A stretch of DNA of 64,000 bases from CAWKAV01 sp963847735 (GTDB lineage Bacteria; Desulfobacterota; Desulfuromonadia; Desulfuromonadales; BM103). The stretch lies in the NCBI GenBank assembly GCA_963847735.1, contig CAWKAV010000022.1, forward strand, positions 248,001-312,000, read 5' to 3'. A program made the translations under genes and the position numbers. Shown in pieces: positions 37,610-45,028 of this stretch; position 1 is the stretch's first letter; each line of letters begins with the position of its first letter. A model generated the notes under the pieces. The model was given only the letters and a program-made list of their open reading frames with translations. It was not told the DNA's origin and did not search any database.

Positions 37610-38029
37610 ATGACCGCTGAACACATCGCTGTCGACATAAAGGTCCCCAATCAGACACGGTATCTGTGCCTGATCGGTCACATCGGCGAGAACATTGCGC
37701 GGACGCTTCGCCATTATGGTGGAGATCGTGAAAAACTGGCTTACGATCTGAACCTGGTCCTGACCGAAGCAATGGCCAACGCTATCAAGCACGCCAACGT
37801 GGACGATCCCGCCAAGGAAGTCCACATTGAAATCAGCATCGCCGATCAGCGTCTAATTATTCGGGTTTTTGATTTCGGAGAGGGCTTTGACATTAAGCAG
37901 TACGTTGAACCGCGACATCCGCTTGATGAACATGGCCGCGGCATTTATCTCATTCATACGATTATGGATGAGATCTGCTACTCGCCTACGACAACCGGGC
38001 ATGTTCTGGAGATGAGCAAGAATTTATGA
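37610..38029 (+). CDS. Anti-sigma regulatory factor, RsbW-like serine kinase (HATPase)
   Basis: 139 residues, ATG 37610 with GAGGG upstream. GHKL-type ATPase domain: N box LVLTEAMANAIKHANV, G1 VFDFGEGFDI and G2 HGRGIYLIHTIMD. Size and order fit RsbW/SpoIIAB/BtrW proteins, which phosphorylate the STAS partner and bind a sigma factor or another response protein. No sigma gene is adjacent; the target is presumably encoded elsewhere. Last gene of the operon, convergent with the aldolase-like gene. Confidence 0.9.
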   Translation: MTAEHIAVDIKVPNQTRYLCLIGHIGENIARTLRHYGGDREKLAYDLNLVLTEAMANAIKHANVDDPAKEVHIEISIADQRLIIRVFDFGEGFDIKQYVEPRHPLDEHGRGIYLIHTIMDEICYSPTTTGHVLEMSKNL

Positions 38030-38053
38030 CCGAAGGTCGCCGAAAAGAAATAC

Positions 38054-39211
38054 CTAGCACAGATGCAACCGTCGCAGATACTCGCGCCTGCACCAGTTCT
38101 CAAGTTCAATCATAGCCGCGAGCGGACGGTGAAAATCCACTGTACCCGCAGCAAAAACTCCATGCCCGTAAACCACTGCAATACCGTTCCCGATCACTGG
38201 CGGAACATTTTTGGCGAGCCCCCCCGCGCCGACTTCCCCAGCCACGATCGGCACCTTTCCCAGATATCTGACTTTATCGCAATCTTTCCAGCAATCGGTA
38301 ATTTTACAGCCAGGTTCTTCGCATAAAAGACTGAATAACACCGTGAATTTTGGGTGCCCGTGCACAATCAACTTGAATGGGGTCTGCTCATAAATAGCAC
38401 GGTGGGCAATCAATTCACTCGATGCAGTAATCCCGGCAGTACTGGAATTATCGTTCGGCACCAGGTCGATACATCCTGGAAGTTCATCCAGGCTGGCACC
38501 CGTCTGTGAGATCAATATCTGCCCATCCAGATTACAGGAAATGTTTCCAAAGAAAGAATCGACAAGTTTCAGAGCAACGGTGCGCTTACCTGCCTGATCA
38601 ATCGCCTCCAGAAGCTTGCCCTTTGTCGTCAGCGGCCCGGTCAGCAAATCATCCACCTGTTGCGGGATCGGTCGCTGCAACTGGTGCAGCAGAGGGCGAA
38701 GAAGTTCAAGTTCTGTCGTCGTAGGTGGCACCTCAACCAGGAGCATAAGCAATATTTTGACGAACAGGGCGTGATAGACCGATGAGTAGTTGATGTAGGC
38801 CTGCTCTACAGTGACGCTACCGGTCGCCAGGATGCCGACCCCTTCGACCAGAATTCCCTTGCGCTGTCCGAGCAGCGCCACCAATCGTCCGGGGTTGTCA
38901 ACGGTGAACTCATCACATCGCACGAGTGGGATATCATGCAGGAAAGTTCTGGTTTCGGTATCCTGCGGAACCAGTGTGTGCGCATCCCCGGACAAGCGGC
39001 TCAACAGGATGTCCAAAAAAGGCAGAGGCGGCGCGGCCAGAACCAGCGATACCACGTTAAGTCGTTCAATAACCGCCTTGCCAAGAGGCAGGAGCTCTTG
39101 CGCACCATGGCTGAGCAAACAATCATCATAAGCGAAAATCGCTGTCTTGTCATGCGAAGCACTGCCGTCAAGTTGCAGTTTCTCGGCATATTTATTGAGC
39201 TGACGAATCAA
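38054..39211 (-). CDS. Tandem class II aldolase/adducin-like protein
   Basis: 385 residues, TTG start at 39211 that overlaps the AOR stop (TTGA) with GGAG upstream, indicating translational coupling. Two aldolase-II-like halves: residues ~1-165 look degenerate (ILVEGVGILATGSVTVEQAY has the family's C-terminal loop but lacks clear Zn ligands), residues ~200-385 are more complete, with SFFGNISCNL, DNSSTAGITASSELIAHR, the LIVHGHPKFT zinc loop and VVYGHGVFAAG. Class II aldolases act on dihydroxyacetone-type phosphates or related sugar acids. Coupling to an aldehyde oxidoreductase suggests it produces or uses an aldehyde. Substrate unknown. Confidence 0.8.
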   Translation of the reverse strand: MIRQLNKYAEKLQLDGSASHDKTAIFAYDDCLLSHGAQELLPLGKAVIERLNVVSLVLAAPPLPFLDILLSRLSGDAHTLVPQDTETRTFLHDIPLVRCDEFTVDNPGRLVALLGQRKGILVEGVGILATGSVTVEQAYINYSSVYHALFVKILLMLLVEVPPTTTELELLRPLLHQLQRPIPQQVDDLLTGPLTTKGKLLEAIDQAGKRTVALKLVDSFFGNISCNLDGQILISQTGASLDELPGCIDLVPNDNSSTAGITASSELIAHRAIYEQTPFKLIVHGHPKFTVLFSLLCEEPGCKITDCWKDCDKVRYLGKVPIVAGEVGAGGLAKNVPPVIGNGIAVVYGHGVFAAGTVDFHRPLAAMIELENWCRREYLRRLHLC

Positions 39212-40947
39212 GGCTGCTGCTCCAGGTAGTTTGCCGCAACAAAACGGCCCTGCTCATCCAGGCCACGGATTCTGTAATATTTCTGAAGTTCTTCATCAAA
39301 CCGCTGGCGATCTATCGGCGGCACCTCTATGCCCTCTCCACTGCTTCCAGCTTCTTTAAAAAACCGTTGCGGCAACAGGTCATCCAGAGCAGTGAAGCCA
39401 TTCTGCAAGTTGTAATATCTTTCGGTCAGGTAGATGCGTTCACCTATCTCTTTGAGTCTCTGCGGCGAATACTCAAGGGCGGTGGTTGCCGAAAGGAGTT
39501 CCGCATATTCCTCAAGACTGGCACCAAAAAAAGAGAACTTGCAGGCGACCAGAGAATCGATGGTGGCATTACAATCCTCGGCTATCTTGATGATGCGCGC
39601 CTTGCCGGCAAAATCAAATCGGTCGGTGGCGACCGGCTTGCGCAAAATCTCATGGGAGATTGGGTAGGCACGCAGATGACAGCCGCCACGGTTGCTGGTG
39701 CAGTAGGCCAAAGCCATGCCGTAAGCACCGCGCGGATCATAGGCGGGCAGTTCGAGCCCTTTGACAGTCATGCTCAAACCAGTCTGCCCTGATTGCCTGG
39801 CAAGGCGTTGCGACCCTTCGGCCAGCGAATCACCTTCGTCACATCGCAGGGCGATCTTTTCCAGAAGAGGACCGATCTCTTCTGCCCGTGGGAAAGCACC
39901 ACGAATCTCCCCCCAGGCGGACAGGGTGGCTGCGGCGCTAATCGTATCCATACCCAATTGATTGCAAAGGTTGTTGGAACTGATGATGGAAGCCAGATCA
40001 TTGATATTATTCAACGCCCCGAAATGATTAACCGTTTCATACTCTGGAAGCGGCGTGCCGTCCTGTGTACTCTTTTTGCACTGAATCGGACAACCAAAAC
40101 AGCCATGATTTTTCGGTTGGCATTGCTTGCGGATTGCCGGACCCGAGTACTGATCCGCTGCTGCGAAAACAGTTTTACGAAAGTTTTCGGTCGGCGCCAT
40201 CCGCCGCTGCTTCATCAAATCGACCAGAGCCGGTGTTCCGTATTCTGCGATTCCCAGCTCGCCGTAAATAACCGGTGAGGCTTTAAACAGTCGCATAATA
40301 TCACGACGTGCCTCGTCAAACCGCTCCCGGTCGGCGACATCTGTTTTCAAATCACCATCAACGACAAGAGCCTTAAGGTTCTTGGCACCCATGACAGCAC
40401 CCAGTCCGCCCCGACCTGCCGAGTTGCCCTCTCCCATCATGATATTGGCAAACAGGACCCGGTTCTCGCCGGCAGGACCGATAGCAGCAACACTGCCATA
40501 GCGATCCAACTGGGCGACGGTCTCACCGACAGTCATTCCCCATAGTCTCCGGGCTGACAACAACTCGCCTCCTTGCGGTAATATTTTTAGTGTAACGGGC
40601 AGAGCGCTTCGACCAACAATCTTAACAGCATCAAAACCGGCAGATTTTAAACGCCAGGCAAAACGACCGCCTGCGGAGCAATCGTAGATGGTTTCAGTTA
40701 GCGGAGAGCGGGAAACAACACTGAGGCGAGCGGCGGTAGGGGCCGGTGTTCCGCAGAGGGGTCCGACGGCAAAAATAAGCGGCATGGCTTCTGCGAACGG
40801 GTCGATTTGAAAATAATCTCGCATCAGACGAACACCGAGGCCGCGTCCGCCGAGGTAGCTTTGCAACAATTCCGCAGGAAGCTGTTCTGTCCAGATGCGG
40901 CAGTTGCCCAAATCAACGTTCAGGAGCCGGCCATGCCAACCATTCAT
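39208..40947 (-). CDS. Aldehyde:ferredoxin oxidoreductase (tungsten) family protein
   Basis: 579 residues if started at ATG 40947 (MNGWHGRLLNVDL), GGAG upstream; the open frame reaches 40992. AOR N-terminal domain: LGGRGLGVRLMRDYF, SPLTETIYDCSAGGRFAWRL, ANIMMGEGNSAGRGGLGAVM. The [4Fe-4S] ligands are in HGCFGCPIQCKK and a later Cys near CNATIDSLVACKFSF. Tungstopterin binding is expected from this family. It oxidises aldehydes to acids with ferredoxin, or the reverse. It is coupled to the class II aldolase-like gene downstream and follows the HAD gene by 22 bases on the other side. Confidence 0.9.
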   Translation of the reverse strand: MNGWHGRLLNVDLGNCRIWTEQLPAELLQSYLGGRGLGVRLMRDYFQIDPFAEAMPLIFAVGPLCGTPAPTAARLSVVSRSPLTETIYDCSAGGRFAWRLKSAGFDAVKIVGRSALPVTLKILPQGGELLSARRLWGMTVGETVAQLDRYGSVAAIGPAGENRVLFANIMMGEGNSAGRGGLGAVMGAKNLKALVVDGDLKTDVADRERFDEARRDIMRLFKASPVIYGELGIAEYGTPALVDLMKQRRMAPTENFRKTVFAAADQYSGPAIRKQCQPKNHGCFGCPIQCKKSTQDGTPLPEYETVNHFGALNNINDLASIISSNNLCNQLGMDTISAAATLSAWGEIRGAFPRAEEIGPLLEKIALRCDEGDSLAEGSQRLARQSGQTGLSMTVKGLELPAYDPRGAYGMALAYCTSNRGGCHLRAYPISHEILRKPVATDRFDFAGKARIIKIAEDCNATIDSLVACKFSFFGASLEEYAELLSATTALEYSPQRLKEIGERIYLTERYYNLQNGFTALDDLLPQRFFKEAGSSGEGIEVPPIDRQRFDEELQKYYRIRGLDEQGRFVAANYLEQQP

Positions 40948-40969
40948 TGGACTGTCTCCACGATATGCA

Positions 40970-41608
40970 TTACACGACGCTGGCCGCATCATTGATAAAC
41001 AGCTTCACCAGCTCACCGTGATGCTCAAGTCGCAGATCAGCCTGCAGATCTGACCGATACGCCGAGAAAGGCATTCCGGCCGCCCTGGCTGCCGCCTGGT
41101 CCAACTCTGAATCGCCGACAAAGAGAAGCTCGCCGGTCGTACAATTCAGCCGTTTGGCGACCTCATGCAGCATATCGGGTGCAGGTTTGGGATGTTCAAC
41201 ATCTCGGCTGGTGACAACCGTCTGAAAAAGATCGCTCAGCCCAAAATGTTCGAGGATGCCCGGCATACTGGCGCCGCGATTCGTTGCGACCGCCAAAGGG
41301 TAAAAGTTGGCAAGTTGATGCAAGGCCTCCCGCATGCCGGGTTCAGGCTCCATGTAAGGAATAAATTGCCGATAATCGAGTTCTGCAGCCAGAGAAAGAG
41401 CCCTCACAGTACGCTCTTCACCAAGCAGTTGCAAAAAAACATGGGGGCTGGCCGCAGTATGGCAGAGATGAGCTCTGGCATGGTCGGATTCTTCTACCGG
41501 GGCCTCATCAAACAAGCTCAGGATAGCGTTGTAATAAGCCAGGTTGGCTCTGCGGCTTTCGAAGAGCACACCATCACAATCGTAGACAATGCCACGGATG
41601 CCATTCAT
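40970..41608 (-). CDS. HAD family hydrolase (phosphoglycolate-phosphatase-like)
   Basis: 212 residues if started at ATG 41608 (MNGIRGIVYDCDGVLFES), overlapping lgt by four bases; a longer open frame to 41824 runs inside lgt. Motif I DCDGVLFES supplies the two catalytic Asp residues; motif II VATNRGASMPGIL; motif III HPKPAPDML; motif IV FVGDSELDQAAARAAGM. The cap and length fit the Gph/PGP type C1-cap subfamily, which clears phosphoglycolate or small sugar phosphates. Substrate not certain. Confidence 0.85.
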   Translation of the reverse strand: MNGIRGIVYDCDGVLFESRRANLAYYNAILSLFDEAPVEESDHARAHLCHTAASPHVFLQLLGEERTVRALSLAAELDYRQFIPYMEPEPGMREALHQLANFYPLAVATNRGASMPGILEHFGLSDLFQTVVTSRDVEHPKPAPDMLHEVAKRLNCTTGELLFVGDSELDQAAARAAGMPFSAYRSDLQADLRLEHHGELVKLFINDAASVV

Positions 41609-42390
41609 TCTGCAGCCCTCTGTCGAAAAAGATAAAAACACCCGGCCAATCCGAACAGGATCATCGGCAGGGAGAGTAATTGTCCCATGGTTGCGCCAAT
41701 CCATAGAAAACCGAGATGAGCGTCTGGTTGGCGCACGAACTCGACCAGAAAACGGAACAGCCCATAACAGATAAAAAAGCAGAAGAACGGCACTCCTTCG
41801 GGCACTTTTCGGCGGTGCAGGCAATAGAGAATGACGAAAAGAACCAGTCCTTCAAGGATTGCTTCATAAATTTGGCTGGGGTGTCTTGGCAGGGGGCCGC
41901 CGCCAGGGAAAACCATTCCCCATGGCAGATCGGTCACCCTCCCCCACAGCTCTCCGTTGATAAAATTCCCGATCCGGCCAAGTCCGAGACCGATCACCGA
42001 AGAGGTGACCAGGATATCTCCGGTCAGCAGCATCGGCAGTTTTCGACGTCGGCAATAGATCACCACAGCGGTCACGACGCCGAGCAGGCCGCCATGAAAA
42101 CTCATGCCGCCCTGCCATACGGCAAAAATCTCCAAAGGCCGCGAGAGGTACTGCGCAGGATTATAGAACAGGACATAGCCAAGTCGGCCGCCAATGACAA
42201 CACCCAGGACTCCGTAAAAAAGCATATCCGAGATACCATCACTGGTTATGGCAAGATTGCGCAGACGGGACAGATGTCTGATCAGCATAAAAGCTACGCC
42301 AAAACCAAGCAGGTACATCAGTCCGTACCAACGAACTGCAAGTGGCCCTATTTGAAAAATAACCGGGTCAATTTCAGGGAAAGTCATCAT
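41605..42390 (-). CDS. lgt: Prolipoprotein diacylglyceryl transferase
   Basis: 261 residues, ATG 42390. Seven membrane segments and the Lgt signature GLGRIGNFINGELWG; catalytic Arg and His region GGMSFHGGLLGVV, and RHPSQIYEAILEGLVLF. It transfers diacylglyceryl from phosphatidylglycerol to the lipobox Cys of prolipoproteins in the inner membrane, so it is needed for the lipoproteins elsewhere in this window (DppA-like, TPR, LolB-like). Overlaps the HAD gene by four bases. Confidence 0.96.
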   Translation of the reverse strand: MMTFPEIDPVIFQIGPLAVRWYGLMYLLGFGVAFMLIRHLSRLRNLAITSDGISDMLFYGVLGVVIGGRLGYVLFYNPAQYLSRPLEIFAVWQGGMSFHGGLLGVVTAVVIYCRRRKLPMLLTGDILVTSSVIGLGLGRIGNFINGELWGRVTDLPWGMVFPGGGPLPRHPSQIYEAILEGLVLFVILYCLHRRKVPEGVPFFCFFICYGLFRFLVEFVRQPDAHLGFLWIGATMGQLLSLPMILFGLAGCFYLFRQRAAE

Positions 42391-42407
42391 TTTTGAGTTA
42401 CCATACC

Positions 42408-43367
42408 TTAAACGGCATGACCGTTCAAGGAGCCTCCAACATGCTGCAGGATTCCGGAAAAATCATCTGGCAGAGGTGCCGTAAAAACCATATTCTTACC
42501 GGTCACAGGATGACAAAATGAGAGTTCTCTAGAGTGTAGCAACTGACGGGGAATAACCAACCCATCGATCAATGTGGGGCCACCATAGGCGAGGTCTCCC
42601 AACAAAGGCAGGCAGGCTTCAGAGAAGTGGGCTCTGATCTGGTGAGAGCGGCCGGTTATCAACCGCACCTCGACCAGGCTGACTTGCGCCATAGTCTGCA
42701 GAGTACGATAACGGGTTTCCGCATGTTTCCCTCCCCGCGCGACGGAAACCATCAGGTTGGTTTTGTGGCGGCGCGCCAACTGAGAAGAGAAAAGCCCCTC
42801 TTCCGCCTGCGGATGGCCGGAAATCAGAGCCCAGTAGATCTTATCGACAGTACGGCATCGAAAGGCTTCTGTCATTTTTTTGTGCGCTCTTTGATGTGTC
42901 GAGAACACCATCACCCCCGACGTATCACGATCCAGGCGCTGCACCATGCCTATGCTCGGACGGAGATTGTTGCCTGCCGTTTCGCGCAACAGCTGCTGCA
43001 GCTCAGAATACACCGTCCCCTGATAGCGAGCCGGGGTCGGCTGGGTTGCCATTCCTGGGGGTTTGTCCAGAACGATCATATCCGGATCGCGATACAAAAT
43101 CCGCTTTTTGTCCAGGGTCAGCGTATCCGGAGACTGATCATCGATGAACACTTCGACACGATCACCGGCAAAAACCGGTTGACTGCAACGACTCATCCTT
43201 CGCCCCGAAAGATGAACACCTCCAATATCTATCAGACGTTTGGCAAGGCTACGTGACATGCCCTCGCTGCTCTCAGCCAGATATTGATCAAGACGCAAGC
43301 CGGCAAACTCATTTTTTACCGTAAATCGATGGACACCCGGACGGGAGTATTTCTCTGGATCAGACAT
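42408..43367 (-). CDS. RluA/RluD-family pseudouridine synthase
   Basis: 319 residues, ATG 43367 (MSDPEKYSRPGVHRFTV); an upstream TTG is possible. An S4 domain starts it (GLRLDQYLAESSEGMSRSLA, KRLIDIGGVHLSG), then the catalytic domain with MVQRLDRDTSGVMVFSTH (catalytic Asp in RLDRDTSG) and RLITGRSHQIRAHFSEAC. It isomerises uridine in 23S rRNA or tRNA; the S4-plus-RluA form matches RluD-like enzymes. The first residue of the catalytic motif is Gln rather than His. Confidence 0.92.
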   Translation of the reverse strand: MSDPEKYSRPGVHRFTVKNEFAGLRLDQYLAESSEGMSRSLAKRLIDIGGVHLSGRRMSRCSQPVFAGDRVEVFIDDQSPDTLTLDKKRILYRDPDMIVLDKPPGMATQPTPARYQGTVYSELQQLLRETAGNNLRPSIGMVQRLDRDTSGVMVFSTHQRAHKKMTEAFRCRTVDKIYWALISGHPQAEEGLFSSQLARRHKTNLMVSVARGGKHAETRYRTLQTMAQVSLVEVRLITGRSHQIRAHFSEACLPLLGDLAYGGPTLIDGLVIPRQLLHSRELSFCHPVTGKNMVFTAPLPDDFSGILQHVGGSLNGHAV

Positions 43368-43436
43368 GAAAAAATATTCAATCGTCAATCTGGGCGGTGG
43401 CCAGGAGGAATGAATTTGGCAAGAAGTTCAAAAATA

Positions 43437-43464
43437 CACTGTGTCGTCAATTGACAGGACAGTG
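43437..43464. repeat. Nested inverted repeat with central palindrome
   Basis: CACTGT-gtc-GTCAATTGAC-agg-ACAGTG: outer arms pair perfectly, and the central ten bases are a perfect palindrome. No gene within 60 bases on either side. Confidence 0.6.
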
Positions 43465-43691
43465 TCTTATGCTAACATGAGAATTAAGTCCAACCAAGAT
43501 CTTTGACAACCTCTGGAATGTGCGACTTTTTTCTGATTGTGTCGACCAACTGAACCACTTTTTGCCTGGAGTCGGGTTGTGGTGAGCAAGCCCACCCCTG
43601 AGTGGGACGCCTAAAGCACCCATCCTGGGTACCATTCGGATCAACAGGTCCACTCTAAAGGGTTACGTCGATGTTCCGGAGGTTGAAATAA

Positions 43692-43748
43692 ATTCATGAA
43701 ACAGGAGAGGCCCCGTTTTCTGAACGGGGCCTCTCCTGTTTCATGAAT
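43692..43748. repeat. Perfect 26-bp inverted repeat with 5-base loop
   Basis: Arms at 43692-43717 and 43723-43748 are exact complements around TTCTG. It is GC-rich in the centre (GGCCCC) and ends 22 bases after the ihfB stop codon. It may terminate ihfB transcripts, but there is no long T-tract and the stem is about twice the usual length. Confidence 0.75.
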
Positions 43749-43770
43749 AACACCTGAAGCCCGAGTTATT

Positions 43771-44052
43771 TCAGGGCACGTTAACCCGCTCACGCAACTC
43801 TTTGCCAGTTTTGAAAAAGGGCGTTTTTTTGGCTGTGATCCGCACAATATCGCCACTTTTCGGATTCCTTGCTTCTCGAGCGTCGCGCTCGCGGACGGTA
43901 AAAGAACCGAACCCGCGTATCTCAACACGGTCACCCCCGATAAGAGCCTGACCTATGGTGTCAAAGATCGAATTAACAATCAGTTCGGCTTCCCGCTTGT
44001 TGAGTACTTCATTGTCAGATGTCAGCTGTTCAATCAGTTCACTTTTCGTCAT
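43771..44052 (-). CDS. ihfB: Integration host factor beta subunit (HU/IHF family)
   Basis: 93 residues, ATG 44052 with AGGAGG seven bases upstream. HU/IHF fold: MTKSELIEQLTSDNEVLNK, NSIFDTIGQALIGGDRVEIRG and the beta arm GFGSFTVRERDAREARNPKSGDIV, whose RNPKSG-type loop intercalates DNA. The RERDAREARNPKSG wording is that of IHF beta rather than HU. It bends DNA at sites used in sigma-54 promoters, recombination and replication. Follows sppA and rpsA in the usual order of the group. Confidence 0.92.
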   Translation of the reverse strand: MTKSELIEQLTSDNEVLNKREAELIVNSIFDTIGQALIGGDRVEIRGFGSFTVRERDAREARNPKSGDIVRITAKKTPFFKTGKELRERVNVP

Positions 44053-44062
44053 AACAGACCTC

Positions 44063-44953
44063 CTAATTAAATCCTGGCCAAAGATATTGCAAACCAACTG
44101 TGCGTTGCTTCTGCAAAGCAAACTGAAGTCGGTTTAAACTTTCCTCAATAAACAAATCAATAAATCCAGGTTTTTTGCTCGGCGGATAGACGACATTTGG
44201 TTCACCGTCAATACCCGCCAGTTCTGCAGCACGCAGAATGGCAACCTCGAGGTTTCCCATCCTGTCGACCAATCCCAATTGCATCGCCCTGTGACCGGAG
44301 AAAATACGACCGTCGGCAATGGAAGCGACGAGCGCTTCGTCCATCTGACGACCGGCAGCAACCGAAGCGACAAACTGACTATGCACATCATCAATCAGGT
44401 TCTGCAGGATCTCCCGTTCTGCAGCAGTCATTTGCCGTGTCGGCGAACCGATGTCCTTAAACTCGCCACTTTTAACAACAACACTGCTCAAGCCAATCTT
44501 GTCCAGAAGTTCCTGAAAATTGGCAAATTCCATGATGACGCCGATACTACCGGTAATCGTTCCGGGATTGGCAATGATCTCTCGAGCCGCAGCCGCAATA
44601 TAGTAACCACCTGATGCCGCAACAGACCCCATCGAAACCACAACAGGCTTTACTGCATCAAAAGCCTTGACCTCATCATGAATCTCCTGCGAAGGACCGA
44701 CTCCCCCTCCGGGAGAATCGATCCGCAGCACAAGCGCCTTGACGTTGTCATTATCACGAAAATCATGCAGCTGCTCGATAATCTGCCTTGAGTCGACAAT
44801 CGGGCCAAACACTTCAATGACACCAATTTTTTCGCCAAGAGCAAAGTTAGCCGGTCGCCCCATGAAGCTGGCCACAGCTACGGCCAAAACCAGGAAGAAG
44901 ACAAATATACCCGACAACAGCAGTGAGGCTAGCAAGAACGGTCTTTTCTTCAA
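44063..44953 (-). CDS. sppA: Signal peptide peptidase SppA
   Basis: 296 residues, TTG start at 44953 with no ATG available in frame. An N-terminal membrane anchor (LLASLLLSGIFVFFLVLAVA) is followed by the S49 protease domain: LRIDSPGGGVGPSQEI, the catalytic Ser in GSVAASGGYYIAAAA, and the Lys in VVVKSGEFKDIGSPTR. The short single-domain form (about 300 residues) is the usual type. It degrades cleaved signal peptides in the inner membrane. It follows rpsA across a strong terminator, so it probably has its own promoter. Confidence 0.93.
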   Translation of the reverse strand: MKKRPFLLASLLLSGIFVFFLVLAVAVASFMGRPANFALGEKIGVIEVFGPIVDSRQIIEQLHDFRDNDNVKALVLRIDSPGGGVGPSQEIHDEVKAFDAVKPVVVSMGSVAASGGYYIAAAAREIIANPGTITGSIGVIMEFANFQELLDKIGLSSVVVKSGEFKDIGSPTRQMTAAEREILQNLIDDVHSQFVASVAAGRQMDEALVASIADGRIFSGHRAMQLGLVDRMGNLEVAILRAAELAGIDGEPNVVYPPSKKPGFIDLFIEESLNRLQFALQKQRTVGLQYLWPGFN

Positions 44954-44973
44954 TGGTTTCTCGATGAACTCTC

Positions 44974-45010
44974 AAAAAAAAGCGCGTTTCCATTCTGGTT
45001 GGAAACGCGC
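44974..45010 (-). terminator. Rho-independent terminator after rpsA
   Basis: Minus strand: GCGCGTTTCC (45001-45010), 9-base loop, GGAAACGCGC (44982-44991), then eight T (44974-44981). Perfect 10-bp stem, 18 bases past the rpsA stop. Confidence 0.92.
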
Positions 45011-45028
45011 TGCAGGTTGTTTATAAAA

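Larger units (their letters stand above)
43368..43770. other. Intergenic region with two inverted repeats
   Basis: 403 bases without a supported gene. It holds an interrupted palindrome (43437-43464) and a very long perfect hairpin (43692-43748), described separately. A short open frame on the minus strand (43447-43653) has no recognisable motif. The AT-rich start and the two repeats suggest a remnant insertion or a regulatory block, neither proven. Confidence 0.5.

Noticed and set aside
43447..43653. Transposase remnant in the gap before ihfB
   Set aside because: The translated sequence has no DDE motif or known transposase match, and target-site repeats are not visible.
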